Assembly (NCBI GenBank): GCA_903912445.1 | Contig: CAIWHP010000031.1 | Location: 1 to 53,437, forward strand | DNA from: an uncultured Lentisphaerota bacterium | Lineage (GTDB): Bacteria; Verrucomicrobiota; Kiritimatiellia; CAIQIC01 | Direction of reading: 5' to 3' | DNA: 53,437 bases | Part shown: piece after piece, positions 27,353 to 35,507 of the stretch | Layout of the letters: the number at the start of each line of letters is the position of its first letter | Position numbering within the stretch: position 1 is the stretch's first letter | Translations under genes and position numbers: made by a program | Notes under the pieces: generated by a model | The model's input: only the letters and a program-made list of their open reading frames with translations | Database searches by the model: none | What the model was told of the DNA's origin: nothing

Positions 27353-27667
27353 GCGCGTAGCCGCGGGAGATAGTCCAATTCCGATACAAGCCAGCGACGC
27401 ACGTCGAGCCGAAATGCGGTAGTTTTCTCCTCCTGTAGCGGCGGCCTGTGGCCGCCGTCGGCGATCGCAGATCGCCGCTATAGAAGATTCACAAAAGCTT
27501 AAAGAGAAACGCATGCCCGCACCTCGCTGCCGGCATGATTTTGTTGTCTGCTTTCCGCCCGTAGCCGCGTTGGTAAAACCCGCCGGTCACCAGCCCACAC
27601 GCGGGACCCAGCCCCGGCGCTCGCGGCGCGAGCGCCCTGCCTTTTTCGCGCTTGGCTTCCCTTCCCG
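27353..27667. other. 315-base intergenic region between convergent rsfS and trmL
   Basis: Contains a double-hairpin repeat at 27434-27483 and no recognised gene. The rest is GC-rich sequence without a T-run terminator. Confidence 0.5.
27434..27483. repeat. TGTAGCGGC double-hairpin repeat, copy 1
   Basis: CGGCGGCC-TGT-GGCCGCCG forms an 8-bp hairpin (27439-27457) and GGCGATC-GCA-GATCGCC a 7-bp one (27460-27476). The ends TAGCGGCG (27436-27443) and CGCCGCTA (27473-27480) are also complementary, so the element can close into a larger stem. Related copies at 35380 and 37895 carry only the first hairpin. Confidence 0.75.
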
Positions 27668-28180
27668 CTACGGCTGCTGCTGGCGCAGGGCTTCGTAGAG
27701 GGCGATGCCGACGGAGGTGGAAAGGTTGAGCGAGCGCACGTCGCCGGCGTGCATTGGGATCCCCAAGATGCGGTCGGGGAATTCCCGCAGCAGCGGGTCG
27801 GGCAGGCCGATGCTTTCGCTGCCGAAAATCAGCACGTCGCCAGCCTGAAATTTTGCATCAAACAGACCGCGCGTGCCCGAGGTGCTGAACAGATGCACGC
27901 GGTCGGCGGCGAGGGGCAGCGCCTGGCGGAAATCATCCCAATCGCCGTGCGCATGCAGTTCCACCGCATCCCAATAATCCAGCCCGGCACGGCGCACGCT
28001 TTTATCCGACAGCCGGAAGCCCATCGGCCCGACCAGGTGCAGCGGCGTGCCCGTCGCCGCGCAGAGGCGCGCAATGTTGCCCGTGTTCGGCGGAATTTCC
28101 GGCCGCACGAGCACGACCTGGAACGGCGGCGTTGGCCACGCAAACGGCAGATCGAAACGGCGCAAATGCGGATGGTTCAT
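27668..28180 (-). CDS. trmL: tRNA (cytidine(34)-2'-O)-methyltransferase
   Basis: TrmL is a small SPOUT methyltransferase that 2'-O-methylates the wobble base (C34 or cmnm5U34) of tRNA-Leu isoacceptors. The 170-aa protein shows PEIPPNTGNIARLCAATG, HLVGPMGFRLSDKSVRRAGLDYW and FGSESIGLP. The C-terminal SAM knot is IPMHAGDVRSLNLSTSVGIALYEALRQ. The usual SRSMNLS is here VRSLNLS, within family variation. Length is normal with a short N-terminal extension (MNHPHLRRFDLPFAWPTP). It is followed upstream (on the minus strand) by a gap with tandem heptamer and nonamer arrays, so it may not belong to the deoA operon. Confidence 0.92.
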   Translation of the reverse strand: MNHPHLRRFDLPFAWPTPPFQVVLVRPEIPPNTGNIARLCAATGTPLHLVGPMGFRLSDKSVRRAGLDYWDAVELHAHGDWDDFRQALPLAADRVHLFSTSGTRGLFDAKFQAGDVLIFGSESIGLPDPLLREFPDRILGIPMHAGDVRSLNLSTSVGIALYEALRQQQP

Positions 28181-28189
28181 GGAGAAGAA

Positions 28190-28217
28190 GTCAGTGGCCA
28201 GTTGTCAGTGGTCCGTT
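28190..28217. repeat. degenerate heptamer tandem array
   Basis: Four consecutive 7-mers: GTCAGTG, GCCAGTT, GTCAGTG, GTCCGTT. The reverse complement of the unit (NACTGAC) matches the heptamer array at the start of the second ABC ATPase gene (37962-37996). Confidence 0.6.
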
Positions 28218-28254
28218 TTCGGGTGCAACGACAAGAGGTTGGAACCGCTTGCCC

Positions 28255-28281
28255 TCATCTGTGTAATCCGTGAAATCTGTG
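28255..28281. repeat. nonamer tandem array
   Basis: Three 9-mers in register: TCATCTGTG, TAATCCGTG, AAATCTGTG. It lies in the 122-base gap between trmL and cdd, 38 bases from the heptamer array. Confidence 0.65.
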
Positions 28282-28302
28282 GATGGTGTTTCTTCTTTTG
28301 AT

Positions 28303-28713
28303 TCAAGTCTTCCGTTCCAGTCGGAACGCGTGCGGCAGGAGTGCGCCGAGGGTGGTGAGGTCGGCGGCGCGCAAGTGACCGCGGATGGCGACCAGCACCG
28401 GCGTATCCTCCTTGGCGAACTCCACCAGCACCTGCCGGCAGGCGCCACACGGCCAGGGGATCTCGGGGCCGTCGCTGACGACGGCGACCGCGCGGATATT
28501 TTTGTTGCCCGCTGCCAGGGCGGCGCCCACGGCGACGCGCTCGGCGCACATCGTCAGGCTATAGGAGGCATTTTCGACGTTGCAGCCGGCGAAGATCTTG
28601 CCGCCATCGGCCAGCACCGCCGCCCCGACGCGGTAAACCGAGTAGGGGGCGTGGGCGTTGCGCAGGGCGCGCTCCGCCGCATCAAGCAACCGGCTGCGTT
28701 GAGATGAGTTCAT
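28303..28713 (-). CDS. cdd: cytidine deaminase
   Basis: Cdd hydrolyses cytidine and deoxycytidine to uridine and deoxyuridine. The 136-aa protein has the zinc motifs of the homotetrameric class: the first ligand Cys and proton-shuttle Glu in CAERVAVGAAL and the PCGAC pair. CNVENASYSLTMCAER is highly conserved. Its ATG has AAGGAGCTACCC upstream and lies 32 bases inside the end of punA in another frame, so it is coupled to the punA gene. It is the last gene of the deoA-punA-cdd salvage operon. Confidence 0.95.
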   Translation of the reverse strand: MNSSQRSRLLDAAERALRNAHAPYSVYRVGAAVLADGGKIFAGCNVENASYSLTMCAERVAVGAALAAGNKNIRAVAVVSDGPEIPWPCGACRQVLVEFAKEDTPVLVAIRGHLRAADLTTLGALLPHAFRLERKT

Positions 28714-29539
28714 CGGGTAGCTCCTTCCATAGATTTTCCAGCACGCCGCGCAAGCGCGGCAAAGTCGCCTGTGCGGTTTTGATCACATCGGCATGGGTCA
28801 GCGGCTGCGCCTGCAGCCCGGCCGCCGTGTTGGCGATGCACGAGAGCGCCGCGACTTTCAGGCCGGCCGCGTGCGCCAGCAGCGCCTCCGGCACGGTGGA
28901 CATGCCCACCGCGTCCGCGCCGAGCGTGCGCAGCATCCGCACCTCCGCGGGCGTCTCATAGGTCGGGCCGGTGAGCGCGGCGTAGACGCCGCTGCGGAAG
29001 GGGATTTCCAAGGCTTGGAAGATCCGCTCCAGACGTTTTCCAAGGCTGGGAACATAGACCTGCGAGAGGTCGGGGAAACGCGGTCCCGCGCAGGGCTCGT
29101 GCGGGCCGATCAGCGGATTGCTGCCCATCAAGTTGAGATGGTCGGTCAGCACCATTAGGTCGCCGGCGCGGAGGTCGTCGCGGATGCCGCCGGCGGCGTT
29201 GGTCAGGAAGAGCAACTGGGTGCCAAAGTGCCGGAGCAGGAAAACCGGTACGCCCACCGGCGTCCAGCCCGCCCCCTCGTAGAAATGGCGCCGGCCCTGG
29301 AACAGGAAGGTTTCCACACCGGACGCCTCGCACCAGTGCAACTGCCCGCTGTGGCCGGCCACCGTCGAGGCGCCGAGGCCCGGTATGGCGGAGTAGGGGA
29401 GCGAGGCGCGCTTGGTGAAAAAATTCGCAGCCGCATCCCAGCCGGAGCCGAGCAGGAGGCCGGCGCGCGGCCGCGCCGTGGGCCATTGCTGACGCACAAA
29501 CTCCGCAGCCATGGACAGCTGGTAGTAATCCATCGTCAT
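28682..29539 (-). CDS. punA: purine-nucleoside phosphorylase
   Basis: A trimeric-type purine nucleoside phosphorylase that cleaves (deoxy)inosine and (deoxy)guanosine with phosphate. The 285-aa protein has GLLLGSGW, GHSGQLH, FQGRRHFYEG, FLTNAAGGI, DHLNLMGSNPL, GPTYETPAEVRML, GADAVGMSTVPE and the late SCIANTAAG, all diagnostic. ATG 29539 has GGAGGAAAC upstream and overlaps the deoA stop (ATGA). Two TTCCA-N5-TGGAA palindromes lie inside the gene (29006-29052) and encode part of YVPSLGKRLERIFQALE, a variable surface stretch in the family. The protein length is normal despite this. Confidence 0.93.
   Translation of the reverse strand: MTMDYYQLSMAAEFVRQQWPTARPRAGLLLGSGWDAAANFFTKRASLPYSAIPGLGASTVAGHSGQLHWCEASGVETFLFQGRRHFYEGAGWTPVGVPVFLLRHFGTQLLFLTNAAGGIRDDLRAGDLMVLTDHLNLMGSNPLIGPHEPCAGPRFPDLSQVYVPSLGKRLERIFQALEIPFRSGVYAALTGPTYETPAEVRMLRTLGADAVGMSTVPEALLAHAAGLKVAALSCIANTAAGLQAQPLTHADVIKTAQATLPRLRGVLENLWKELPDELISTQPVA
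29006..29052. repeat. two TTCCA-N5-TGGAA palindromes inside punA
   Basis: TTCCAAGGCTTGGAA (29006-29020, perfect consensus) and TTCCAAGGCTGGGAA (29038-29052, one mismatch), centres 32 bp apart. Both lie fully within the coding sequence and are read in frame. Confidence 0.85.
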
Positions 29540-30843
29540 GGCGTTGTTTCCTCCAGGATTCGCGGCGGCGCGCTCACCGTTTCTGCCGTGATGCGGAAGG
29601 CGGCCTGCAGCAAGGCGCGCGCCTCGGCCAGCCGGTCCGCATCGTTGGCGTGGAGCAAGGCCAGTGGCTGGCCGCGCCCGATCTGCTCGCCGATCTTCGC
29701 GAGGCCGCTGACGCCCACGGCATGGTCCACGGCGTCGGTGGTCTTCGTCCTGCCGGCCCCGAGCACCAGGCACGCCTTGCCGATCAGCTCGGCATCGGCC
29801 TGGGCCACGCAACCGGACTGCGGCGCGGGCAGCGGTTCGATGAGGCTGGCGCGCGGCAGCCGTGCGGTGTCCTCCAGCACGGTCGTGTCGCCGTCATGGA
29901 GCCGGACCATCTCCAGCCACTTACACCAAGCCGCGCCGGACTCCAGTTGCTTGGTCAACAGCGCTTGAGCTTCGTCGCCGGAGTGGGCCAGCCCGGCCAG
30001 TTGCAGCATCTTGGCGCCGAGCTTGAGCGTCACCTCCATCAGGTCCGCCGGTCCACGGCCTTGCAAGGCCTCGCAGGTCTCGACGATTTCCAGCGCGTTA
30101 CCGGCGGTGCGGCCAAGCGGCTGGTCCATCGCCGTCAACACCGCCGACATCTTGACGCCCATCGCGCGGCCGACCCGCACCATGCTTTGCGCCAGCTCGA
30201 CCGCGGCCGCCCGCTCCTTCATAAACGCACCCCGGCCGCACTTCACATCCAAGACGAGGCCATCCAGTCCGGCGGCCAGTTTCTTGGACATGATGCTCGC
30301 GGTGATCAGGGGAATCGAGGGCACGGTGCCGGTGACATCGCGCAGGGCGTAGAATTTCTTGTCCGCCGGCGCGAGCCGGTCGGTCTGCCCGATGATCGAG
30401 CAACCGCAGCGCGCGACGATGGCGAGGAATTCTCCCGTGCCCAGGTCGGTCCGATAGCCGGGAATAGCCTCGAGCTTGTCGAGCGTGCCGCCGGTGATGC
30501 CCAGGCCGCGCCCGGAGATCATGGGCACGGCGAGGCCGCAGCAGGCGACCAGCGGCGCGAGCACCAGCGAGACCTTGTCGCCGATGCCGCCGGTGGAGTG
30601 CTTGTCAATCTTGGGCGCGACGAGGGCGGAGGTATCCACGAGGTCGCCGGAACGCATCATCGCCTCGGTCAGCGCGGCGGTTTCCCCGGCGCTCATCCCG
30701 CGGAAGAAGACAGCCATCGCGAGCGCCGCCATCTGATAGTCCGGGATCGCCCCCGTGGTGAAGCCGGCGATGAACGCGCGGATTTCGTCCGGCGTCAGCG
30801 CGTGTCCGTCACGCTTCTTTTCGATGATCCACTGCGGAAGCAT
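29536..30843 (-). CDS. deoA: thymidine/pyrimidine-nucleoside phosphorylase
   Basis: Cleaves thymidine, deoxyuridine and possibly uridine with phosphate. The 435-aa protein has the family signature KHSTGGIGDKVSL (phosphate and base binding), SGRGLGITGGTLDKLE, a Lys/Ser-rich ITASIMSKKLAAGLDGLVLDVK and the C-terminal pyrimidine-nucleoside phosphorylase domain. Length is between E. coli DeoA (440) and B. subtilis Pdp (433), so substrate range (thymidine only or pyrimidines broadly) cannot be settled by eye. First gene of an operon with punA and cdd, with overlaps of 4 and 32 bases, together covering salvage of both purine and pyrimidine nucleosides. Confidence 0.93.
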   Translation of the reverse strand: MLPQWIIEKKRDGHALTPDEIRAFIAGFTTGAIPDYQMAALAMAVFFRGMSAGETAALTEAMMRSGDLVDTSALVAPKIDKHSTGGIGDKVSLVLAPLVACCGLAVPMISGRGLGITGGTLDKLEAIPGYRTDLGTGEFLAIVARCGCSIIGQTDRLAPADKKFYALRDVTGTVPSIPLITASIMSKKLAAGLDGLVLDVKCGRGAFMKERAAAVELAQSMVRVGRAMGVKMSAVLTAMDQPLGRTAGNALEIVETCEALQGRGPADLMEVTLKLGAKMLQLAGLAHSGDEAQALLTKQLESGAAWCKWLEMVRLHDGDTTVLEDTARLPRASLIEPLPAPQSGCVAQADAELIGKACLVLGAGRTKTTDAVDHAVGVSGLAKIGEQIGRGQPLALLHANDADRLAEARALLQAAFRITAETVSAPPRILEETTP

Positions 30844-30887
30844 GGCCGGAGCTTAGGACCGGCCCGGGGAGGTGTCAACCGCGCTGC

Positions 30888-31598
30888 TCAATCCAGCGTT
30901 TTGATCTTCAGGTTCCGGTATGCGACTTCGTCGTTGTGGTCCTGCAGGAGGATGTGGCCTGCGGCCGCCCCGCCGAAATCTTTTTGCTTGGCGAACTTGC
31001 TCTTGGCGACGGCGGCTTTGAAGGCGTCCGAGCCGCGGTCATACTCCACCGTCTTGACGCCGTTGAGCCAATGCTCGACGTGCTTGCCGTTGACGAGGAT
31101 GCGGCCGCAGTTCCATGCGCCGACGGCGTTCAGCTTTTTGTTGGCGGGCGCCGGGATCACATCATAAAGCGAGGCCGTCTTGCGGTTGCCATCGTGGCCA
31201 AGCTTGGCGTCGGGATGCAGGTCGTCATCGAGTACCTGGTATTCGCAGCCAAGCCCGTGCTTGTCGCCGGGTTTGGAGCCGGGTTGGACAAAATATTTCA
31301 CGCCGCTGTTGGCGCCCGGGGTCACCTTGAAGTCGAAGGTCAGGTCAAAACTCGTGAAGCTTTCCATGGTGATGATGTCGCCGGCCTTGGCGTTTTTCGC
31401 AATCGTCAGCACGCCATCGGCCGCCTTCCAGCCTTCCTGGGGTAACTCGGCGCTGGCCCGCGCGCGCCAGCCGGCGGTCGTCTTGCCGTCGAACAGCAGC
31501 TTCCAGCCCGTGGCCTGCTCCTGGTCCGTCAGCGTATTTTCCGCAGCCAAGGCGGCGCCGGCGAGGGTCAAACTCAACATCATCGCGGTCAGTTTCAT
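30888..31598 (-). CDS. secreted DUF1080 (3-keto-disaccharide hydrolase-type) protein
   Basis: A 236-aa exported protein of the DUF1080 family, a concanavalin-A-like jelly roll now linked to hydrolysis of 3-keto-glycosides and widespread in PVC bacteria. A signal peptide (MKLTAMMLSLTLAGAALAA) is followed by GWKLLFDGKTTAGW, FDLTFDFKVTPGANSGVKYF, GLGCEYQVLDDDLHPDAK and GHILLQDHNDEVAYRNLKIK, all typical. ATG 31598 has GGAGAAAAAC upstream. It is divergent from the GH127-type gene with 142 bases between starts, so shared control is possible. Confidence 0.92.
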   Translation of the reverse strand: MKLTAMMLSLTLAGAALAAENTLTDQEQATGWKLLFDGKTTAGWRARASAELPQEGWKAADGVLTIAKNAKAGDIITMESFTSFDLTFDFKVTPGANSGVKYFVQPGSKPGDKHGLGCEYQVLDDDLHPDAKLGHDGNRKTASLYDVIPAPANKKLNAVGAWNCGRILVNGKHVEHWLNGVKTVEYDRGSDAFKAAVAKSKFAKQKDFGGAAAGHILLQDHNDEVAYRNLKIKTLD

Positions 31599-31740
31599 GT
31601 TTTTCTCCGGTTGAAGTCGCGCGAAAGTAGCACAGCGCCTCACGTACACAAAGCGGGAATGTGGCGCGGGAAAAAGTGCAGGGTGCTGTGGTCAAGCGCG
31701 GGCGGGTGCGCTACTATCGCCACAACGAAAGGGTTGGTTC

Positions 31741-34092
31741 ATGATGCAACACACGGCCAGGGGAGCATGGGGCAGGGGGGTGCTGTTATTTTGCCTGCTG
31801 GGCGGCGGCTGGACCACCGGAGCGGCGGACGCACCGATGGGGGTGGAGCGCATCGCCCGTTTTTCGCCGCACGGCTATATGTTCAAGTCCGCCACCTCCA
31901 ACGATGCCGGCCATTGGGTGCAGGTTGATCTGGGCAAGCCCTTCAAGCTGGACACGGTCAAGCTCCTGCCGCTCCTGGAGGGCTATGGCACGGACGCGCC
32001 GGGCTTTCCGGTCCGCTTCAAGCTCGAGGCCGCGGATGACCCGGAATTCAAAACCTGCGCGCTGATCGCCGACCGCACCGCTGCCGATGTCCCGAATCCG
32101 CAGGACGTGGTGGGCCATTATCAGGCCAGCGGCGTCAGCGGCCGCTATGTGCGCCTGACCGCCACGCGCTTGCGCAAACACAAGTTCGAACTCTCCAAGC
32201 TTGAGGTCTGGGCGGGCGGCAAGGATGTCGCCGAGGGGCGCCCGGTCGCCGATTCCATCAGAGGTCCGTTGGGCGTGACGCTGCTGACCCGGCCTCCGCG
32301 ACCGCAGGGCGAGTATGTGGTGACGGATAATCCAAGCAACGTGATCCCCGCCGACCAATGGAAGCCGGTCGCGTACAAGGCTCAGGCTCCGCTGGGCGGA
32401 GTCCAGTTGGAAGGCGGTGTGCTGGACGCTTGCGTGCGGAGCAATGTCGTCTATCTGCTGAACACCTACACGGTGGACGAGATGCTGCGGGAATTCCGCA
32501 CGCGCGCCAACAAGCCCAACCCGCCGGGGCTGCGCAAGCCCCACAAGTTCTGGGAAGAGGCCCTCGCCGGTTCCTGCGCCGGGCGCTTCCTAATGGGCGC
32601 CGGCAACACGCTGCGCTGGCTGGAAGCCCCGGAGCTGCGCCGCCGGATGAACCAGCTTATCGACGGCATCGAGGACTGCCGCCAGCCCAACGGCTACATC
32701 ATGGCCTATCCCGAGGATACGATCTTCACCAGCGAGCGCGCGGCCTACACACGCGCCTGGCTGACGCACGGCCTGATCGAGGCCGGCTATGCGGGCAACC
32801 CCAAGGCCTTCGGACTGCTGCGCGGCTACTACGATTGGTTCGACACGAACCCCTATCTGCCCGAGCTCCTCCGGCGCGGCGGCCAAGGCGTGCAGGGGAT
32901 GATCGCCAACGCGCGCATGTATTTCACGCCCGTCGGCAAGCCGCAGGATCTGCAGGTCATCCAGCGCTATTTTCAGGAGAACTACTGGCTGCAGCAGCTC
33001 GCTGCGCGCAAGCCGGAGGCTATCTGGCAGTATCCCTACGATCACCCGCACAACTACCTGATCACCTCGCTAGAGCCCTACTTGGATCAGTATCGGGCCA
33101 CGGGCAAGCAGCTCTATCTCGATGCCGCGTTGGGCGGGTGGGAGCTCTATCACGACAACTGGGAACATGTCGGCGGCAGCATCGCGATCTGCGAGATGGA
33201 CAGCTATCCGCCCAAGTCCTACCTCCTCCACAAGCACACCGGCGAATTGTGCGGCAGCGTTTTCTGGGTCCGCTACAACCAGCGTTTCCACCTGCTGAGC
33301 CCCGACGAGGAGAAGTACGTCAACGAGATCGAGAAATCCATCTACAACGTCGGGCTGGCCGATCAGGTCGGCACCAGCATCCACTACCACACCCATCTGG
33401 TCGGGAAGAAGTATGACAAGGAATATGCGGGTGTGGGGAATACCTGCTGCGAAGGGCAGGGGACGCGGCTCTACGGTTCGCTGCCGGAATATGTCTATAC
33501 GCTGGCCGAGGACGGGCTGTATGTGGATCTGTTCGCGCCCTCATCCATCGACTGCCAGATCCGCGGGGAGACCTTGAAGCTCAAGATGGAAACCGCCTTC
33601 CCGCTCCAGCCCGAGGTGAAAATCCGCCTGATGCAGGCGAAACCGGTGCAGGCCAAGCTGCGCGTGCGCGTACCGGCGTGGGCCGCCGCGAAGGTACCGA
33701 TGCTGGTCAATGGAGCCAAGGTCGCGACCGGCAAGCCCGGCACCTACGTCGTGCTGGAGCGGACATGGCATGAGGGCGACACCATCACGTTCACCTTGCC
33801 GATGGAGTTCAAGCAGACGCGTTACGAAGGCCTGGAGCGCGTCGCGGGCCAGGAACGCTATGCGCTGGAATACGGCCCGATCCTGCTGGCGCTCGTGGGG
33901 CCGATGGACGAAAAGCTGGGCGCGACGCTTGCGATCAAGCCCAAAGACCTGGTAAAGAGCCTCAAGCCGCAGCCGGACCGGCCGCTGCATTTCTCCATCG
34001 CGGGCGATACGACGCATGAATATATGCCGTACTGGCAGGTGGCCGAGCAGGTCTTCACCTGCTATCCCATCCTCAGTCCGGCCAAGCCCTGA
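31741..34092 (+). CDS. secreted GH127-type glycoside hydrolase with discoidin-like N-terminal domain
   Basis: A 783-aa exported glycosidase. After a signal peptide (about 1-30) comes an F5/8-type-C/discoidin-like beta domain (about 40-165; DAGHWVQVDLGKPFKLDTVK, YVRLTATRLRK). The GH127/DUF1680 (alpha/alpha)6 domain and C-terminal beta domains follow. The zinc-cysteine catalytic set of beta-L-arabinofuranosidases seems present: Glu and Cys in GELCGS (about 501-504) and the Cys pair in NTCCEGQGTRL (about 569-572). Substrates of the family are beta-L-arabinofuranosides and related glycans. The ATG has AAAGGG eight bases upstream. An SGNH esterase gene follows after 33 bases, probably in one transcript. 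Confidence 0.9.
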   Translation: MMQHTARGAWGRGVLLFCLLGGGWTTGAADAPMGVERIARFSPHGYMFKSATSNDAGHWVQVDLGKPFKLDTVKLLPLLEGYGTDAPGFPVRFKLEAADDPEFKTCALIADRTAADVPNPQDVVGHYQASGVSGRYVRLTATRLRKHKFELSKLEVWAGGKDVAEGRPVADSIRGPLGVTLLTRPPRPQGEYVVTDNPSNVIPADQWKPVAYKAQAPLGGVQLEGGVLDACVRSNVVYLLNTYTVDEMLREFRTRANKPNPPGLRKPHKFWEEALAGSCAGRFLMGAGNTLRWLEAPELRRRMNQLIDGIEDCRQPNGYIMAYPEDTIFTSERAAYTRAWLTHGLIEAGYAGNPKAFGLLRGYYDWFDTNPYLPELLRRGGQGVQGMIANARMYFTPVGKPQDLQVIQRYFQENYWLQQLAARKPEAIWQYPYDHPHNYLITSLEPYLDQYRATGKQLYLDAALGGWELYHDNWEHVGGSIAICEMDSYPPKSYLLHKHTGELCGSVFWVRYNQRFHLLSPDEEKYVNEIEKSIYNVGLADQVGTSIHYHTHLVGKKYDKEYAGVGNTCCEGQGTRLYGSLPEYVYTLAEDGLYVDLFAPSSIDCQIRGETLKLKMETAFPLQPEVKIRLMQAKPVQAKLRVRVPAWAAAKVPMLVNGAKVATGKPGTYVVLERTWHEGDTITFTLPMEFKQTRYEGLERVAGQERYALEYGPILLALVGPMDEKLGATLAIKPKDLVKSLKPQPDRPLHFSIAGDTTHEYMPYWQVAEQVFTCYPILSPAKP

Positions 34093-34125
34093 CCGACACG
34101 AAATATTCAATCGGAACTTCAGCGT

Positions 34126-35301
34126 ATGAAATCACGCATTCTCATTATCTGCGCTTGGCTCGTCGGCCACGCCGTGTTTGCCGCCGATACCAACGACGCC
34201 CTCCTGGCCAGTCCCGAGTTGGTCGCCCGCTCGTTGGTGAGTGCGGGCAATACCGCGCGGCTGCAGCATGTGCTGGCCAAGGCACGCCGCGGCGAGGCCG
34301 TGACCGTGGCGGTGATCGGCGGCTCGATCACGCAGGGCGCCAAGGCCACCAAGCCGGAAAACCGGTACGCCAATCTGATCGCCGACTGGTGGCGCCAGAC
34401 GTTCCCCAAGACCAAGATCGAGCTGGTCAACGCTGGCATCGGTGCCACCGGATCGAATTACGGTGCGCTGCGGGCCAAGCGCGATCTGCTGGCACACAAA
34501 CCGGATTGCGTCGTCGTCGAATACTCCGTCAACGACGGTAACATCGAGGCCTCGGCCCAGACCATGGAGGGCCTGCTCCGCCAGATTCTGTCCCTGCCCA
34601 ATGCGCCGGCCGTCCTGATGCTCTTCATGGTCAACCGCAGCGGCGGCTCGGCGCAGGAATGGCACGGCAAGGTCGGGCGGCACTATGCGCTGCCGATGAT
34701 CAGCTACCGCGATGTCGTGTGGCCGGAGATCCAGGCCAAGCGCCTCACATGGGAACAGATCAGCCCCGACGAAGTGCATCCAAACGACCTTGGCCATGCC
34801 CGCGCCGCGCAGTTCGTCACCACGTTCCTCGCGCAAACGCTCAAGACGCTGCCGCCCGACCACCAGTTGCCGGCGCTCGCCGCGCCGCCGGCGCCCCTGT
34901 TCACCGATCTCTTCGAGCACACCGCGCTCAATGAAGCCAGCGACCTCCAGCCCACCACGAATCACGGCTGGGCCTTCGACACCACGAACAAATGCTGGAA
35001 GAGCCAAGCCCCCGGCAGCGTCATTGAATTCAACACCCAAGGCCGGCAGCTGTATTTTATGTATTATCGCATCAAGCAGGACATGGGACAGGCCCACGTG
35101 CAGGTGGACGCCGCCCCGCCCAAGCTGTGCGAGGCGTGGTTCGACCAGACCTGGGGCGGCTATCGCGTGAGCGACGTGATCGGCAAGGACCTCGCGCCCG
35201 GGCCGCACCGCGTGCGTGTCGAGCTGCTGAAGACCATGCACACCGGCAGCACCGGCCATGAATTCCGCGTCCTTGGCTTGGGCGCAGCCGGCGTGAAGTA
35301 G
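34126..35301 (+). CDS. secreted SGNH/GDSL-type esterase
   Basis: A 391-aa exported SGNH hydrolase. A signal peptide (MKSRILIICAWLVGHAVFAA) precedes block I GGSITQG (catalytic Ser, about residue 67), block II GATGSNYG, block III EYSVNDG and block V DEVHPNDLGH (Asp/His). Roughly residues 260-391 form a second beta-rich domain (TNHGWAFDTTNKCWKS, FMYYRIKQDMGQAHVQVD), as in some carbohydrate esterases. It probably removes acyl groups from plant or algal polysaccharide so the neighbouring glycosidase can act. The exact ester is not known. Likely in an operon with the GH127-type gene. Confidence 0.88.
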   Translation: MKSRILIICAWLVGHAVFAADTNDALLASPELVARSLVSAGNTARLQHVLAKARRGEAVTVAVIGGSITQGAKATKPENRYANLIADWWRQTFPKTKIELVNAGIGATGSNYGALRAKRDLLAHKPDCVVVEYSVNDGNIEASAQTMEGLLRQILSLPNAPAVLMLFMVNRSGGSAQEWHGKVGRHYALPMISYRDVVWPEIQAKRLTWEQISPDEVHPNDLGHARAAQFVTTFLAQTLKTLPPDHQLPALAAPPAPLFTDLFEHTALNEASDLQPTTNHGWAFDTTNKCWKSQAPGSVIEFNTQGRQLYFMYYRIKQDMGQAHVQVDAAPPKLCEAWFDQTWGGYRVSDVIGKDLAPGPHRVRVELLKTMHTGSTGHEFRVLGLGAAGVK

Positions 35302-35379
35302 CAGGCAAAGCCCCGGCTCAAAAAAGATGAGAAGGCTCTCAGCCGTGACAACCGGCCCAGTGATTTGACCGGGGCATCC

Positions 35380-35407
35380 TGTAGCGGCGACCTGTGGTCG
35401 CCGTCGG
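35380..35407. repeat. TGTAGCGGC hairpin repeat, copy 2
   Basis: CGGCGACC-TGT-GGTCGCCG. Relative to copies 1 and 3 (CGGCGGCC-TGT-GGCCGCCG) one stem pair has changed on both sides, so the stem is preserved by a compensatory change. Confidence 0.7.
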
Positions 35408-35445
35408 AATACAACCTGCCCGGGCCGGCCCACAGCACAAAGAGA

Positions 35446-35507
35446 AAGGACGCTGCGCGTCAAGGAGGTCGGGTTGAGGAAACCCATAGGTTACGCGCAG
35501 CGTCCTT
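35446..35507 (+). other. structured inverted repeat enclosing a Shine-Dalgarno octamer and an 11-codon frame
   Basis: AAGGACGCTGCGCGT (35446-35460) pairs perfectly with 35493-35507. Inside lies AAGGAGGT (35462-35469), then a small hairpin GGGTT-GAGGA-AACCC (35471-35485). Four bases after the octamer a TTG (35474) opens a frame of 11 codons (MRKPIGYAQRP) ending TAA at 35507-35509. It could be a leader peptide, a structured RNA or merely a repeat; there is no evidence of expression. Confidence 0.4.
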
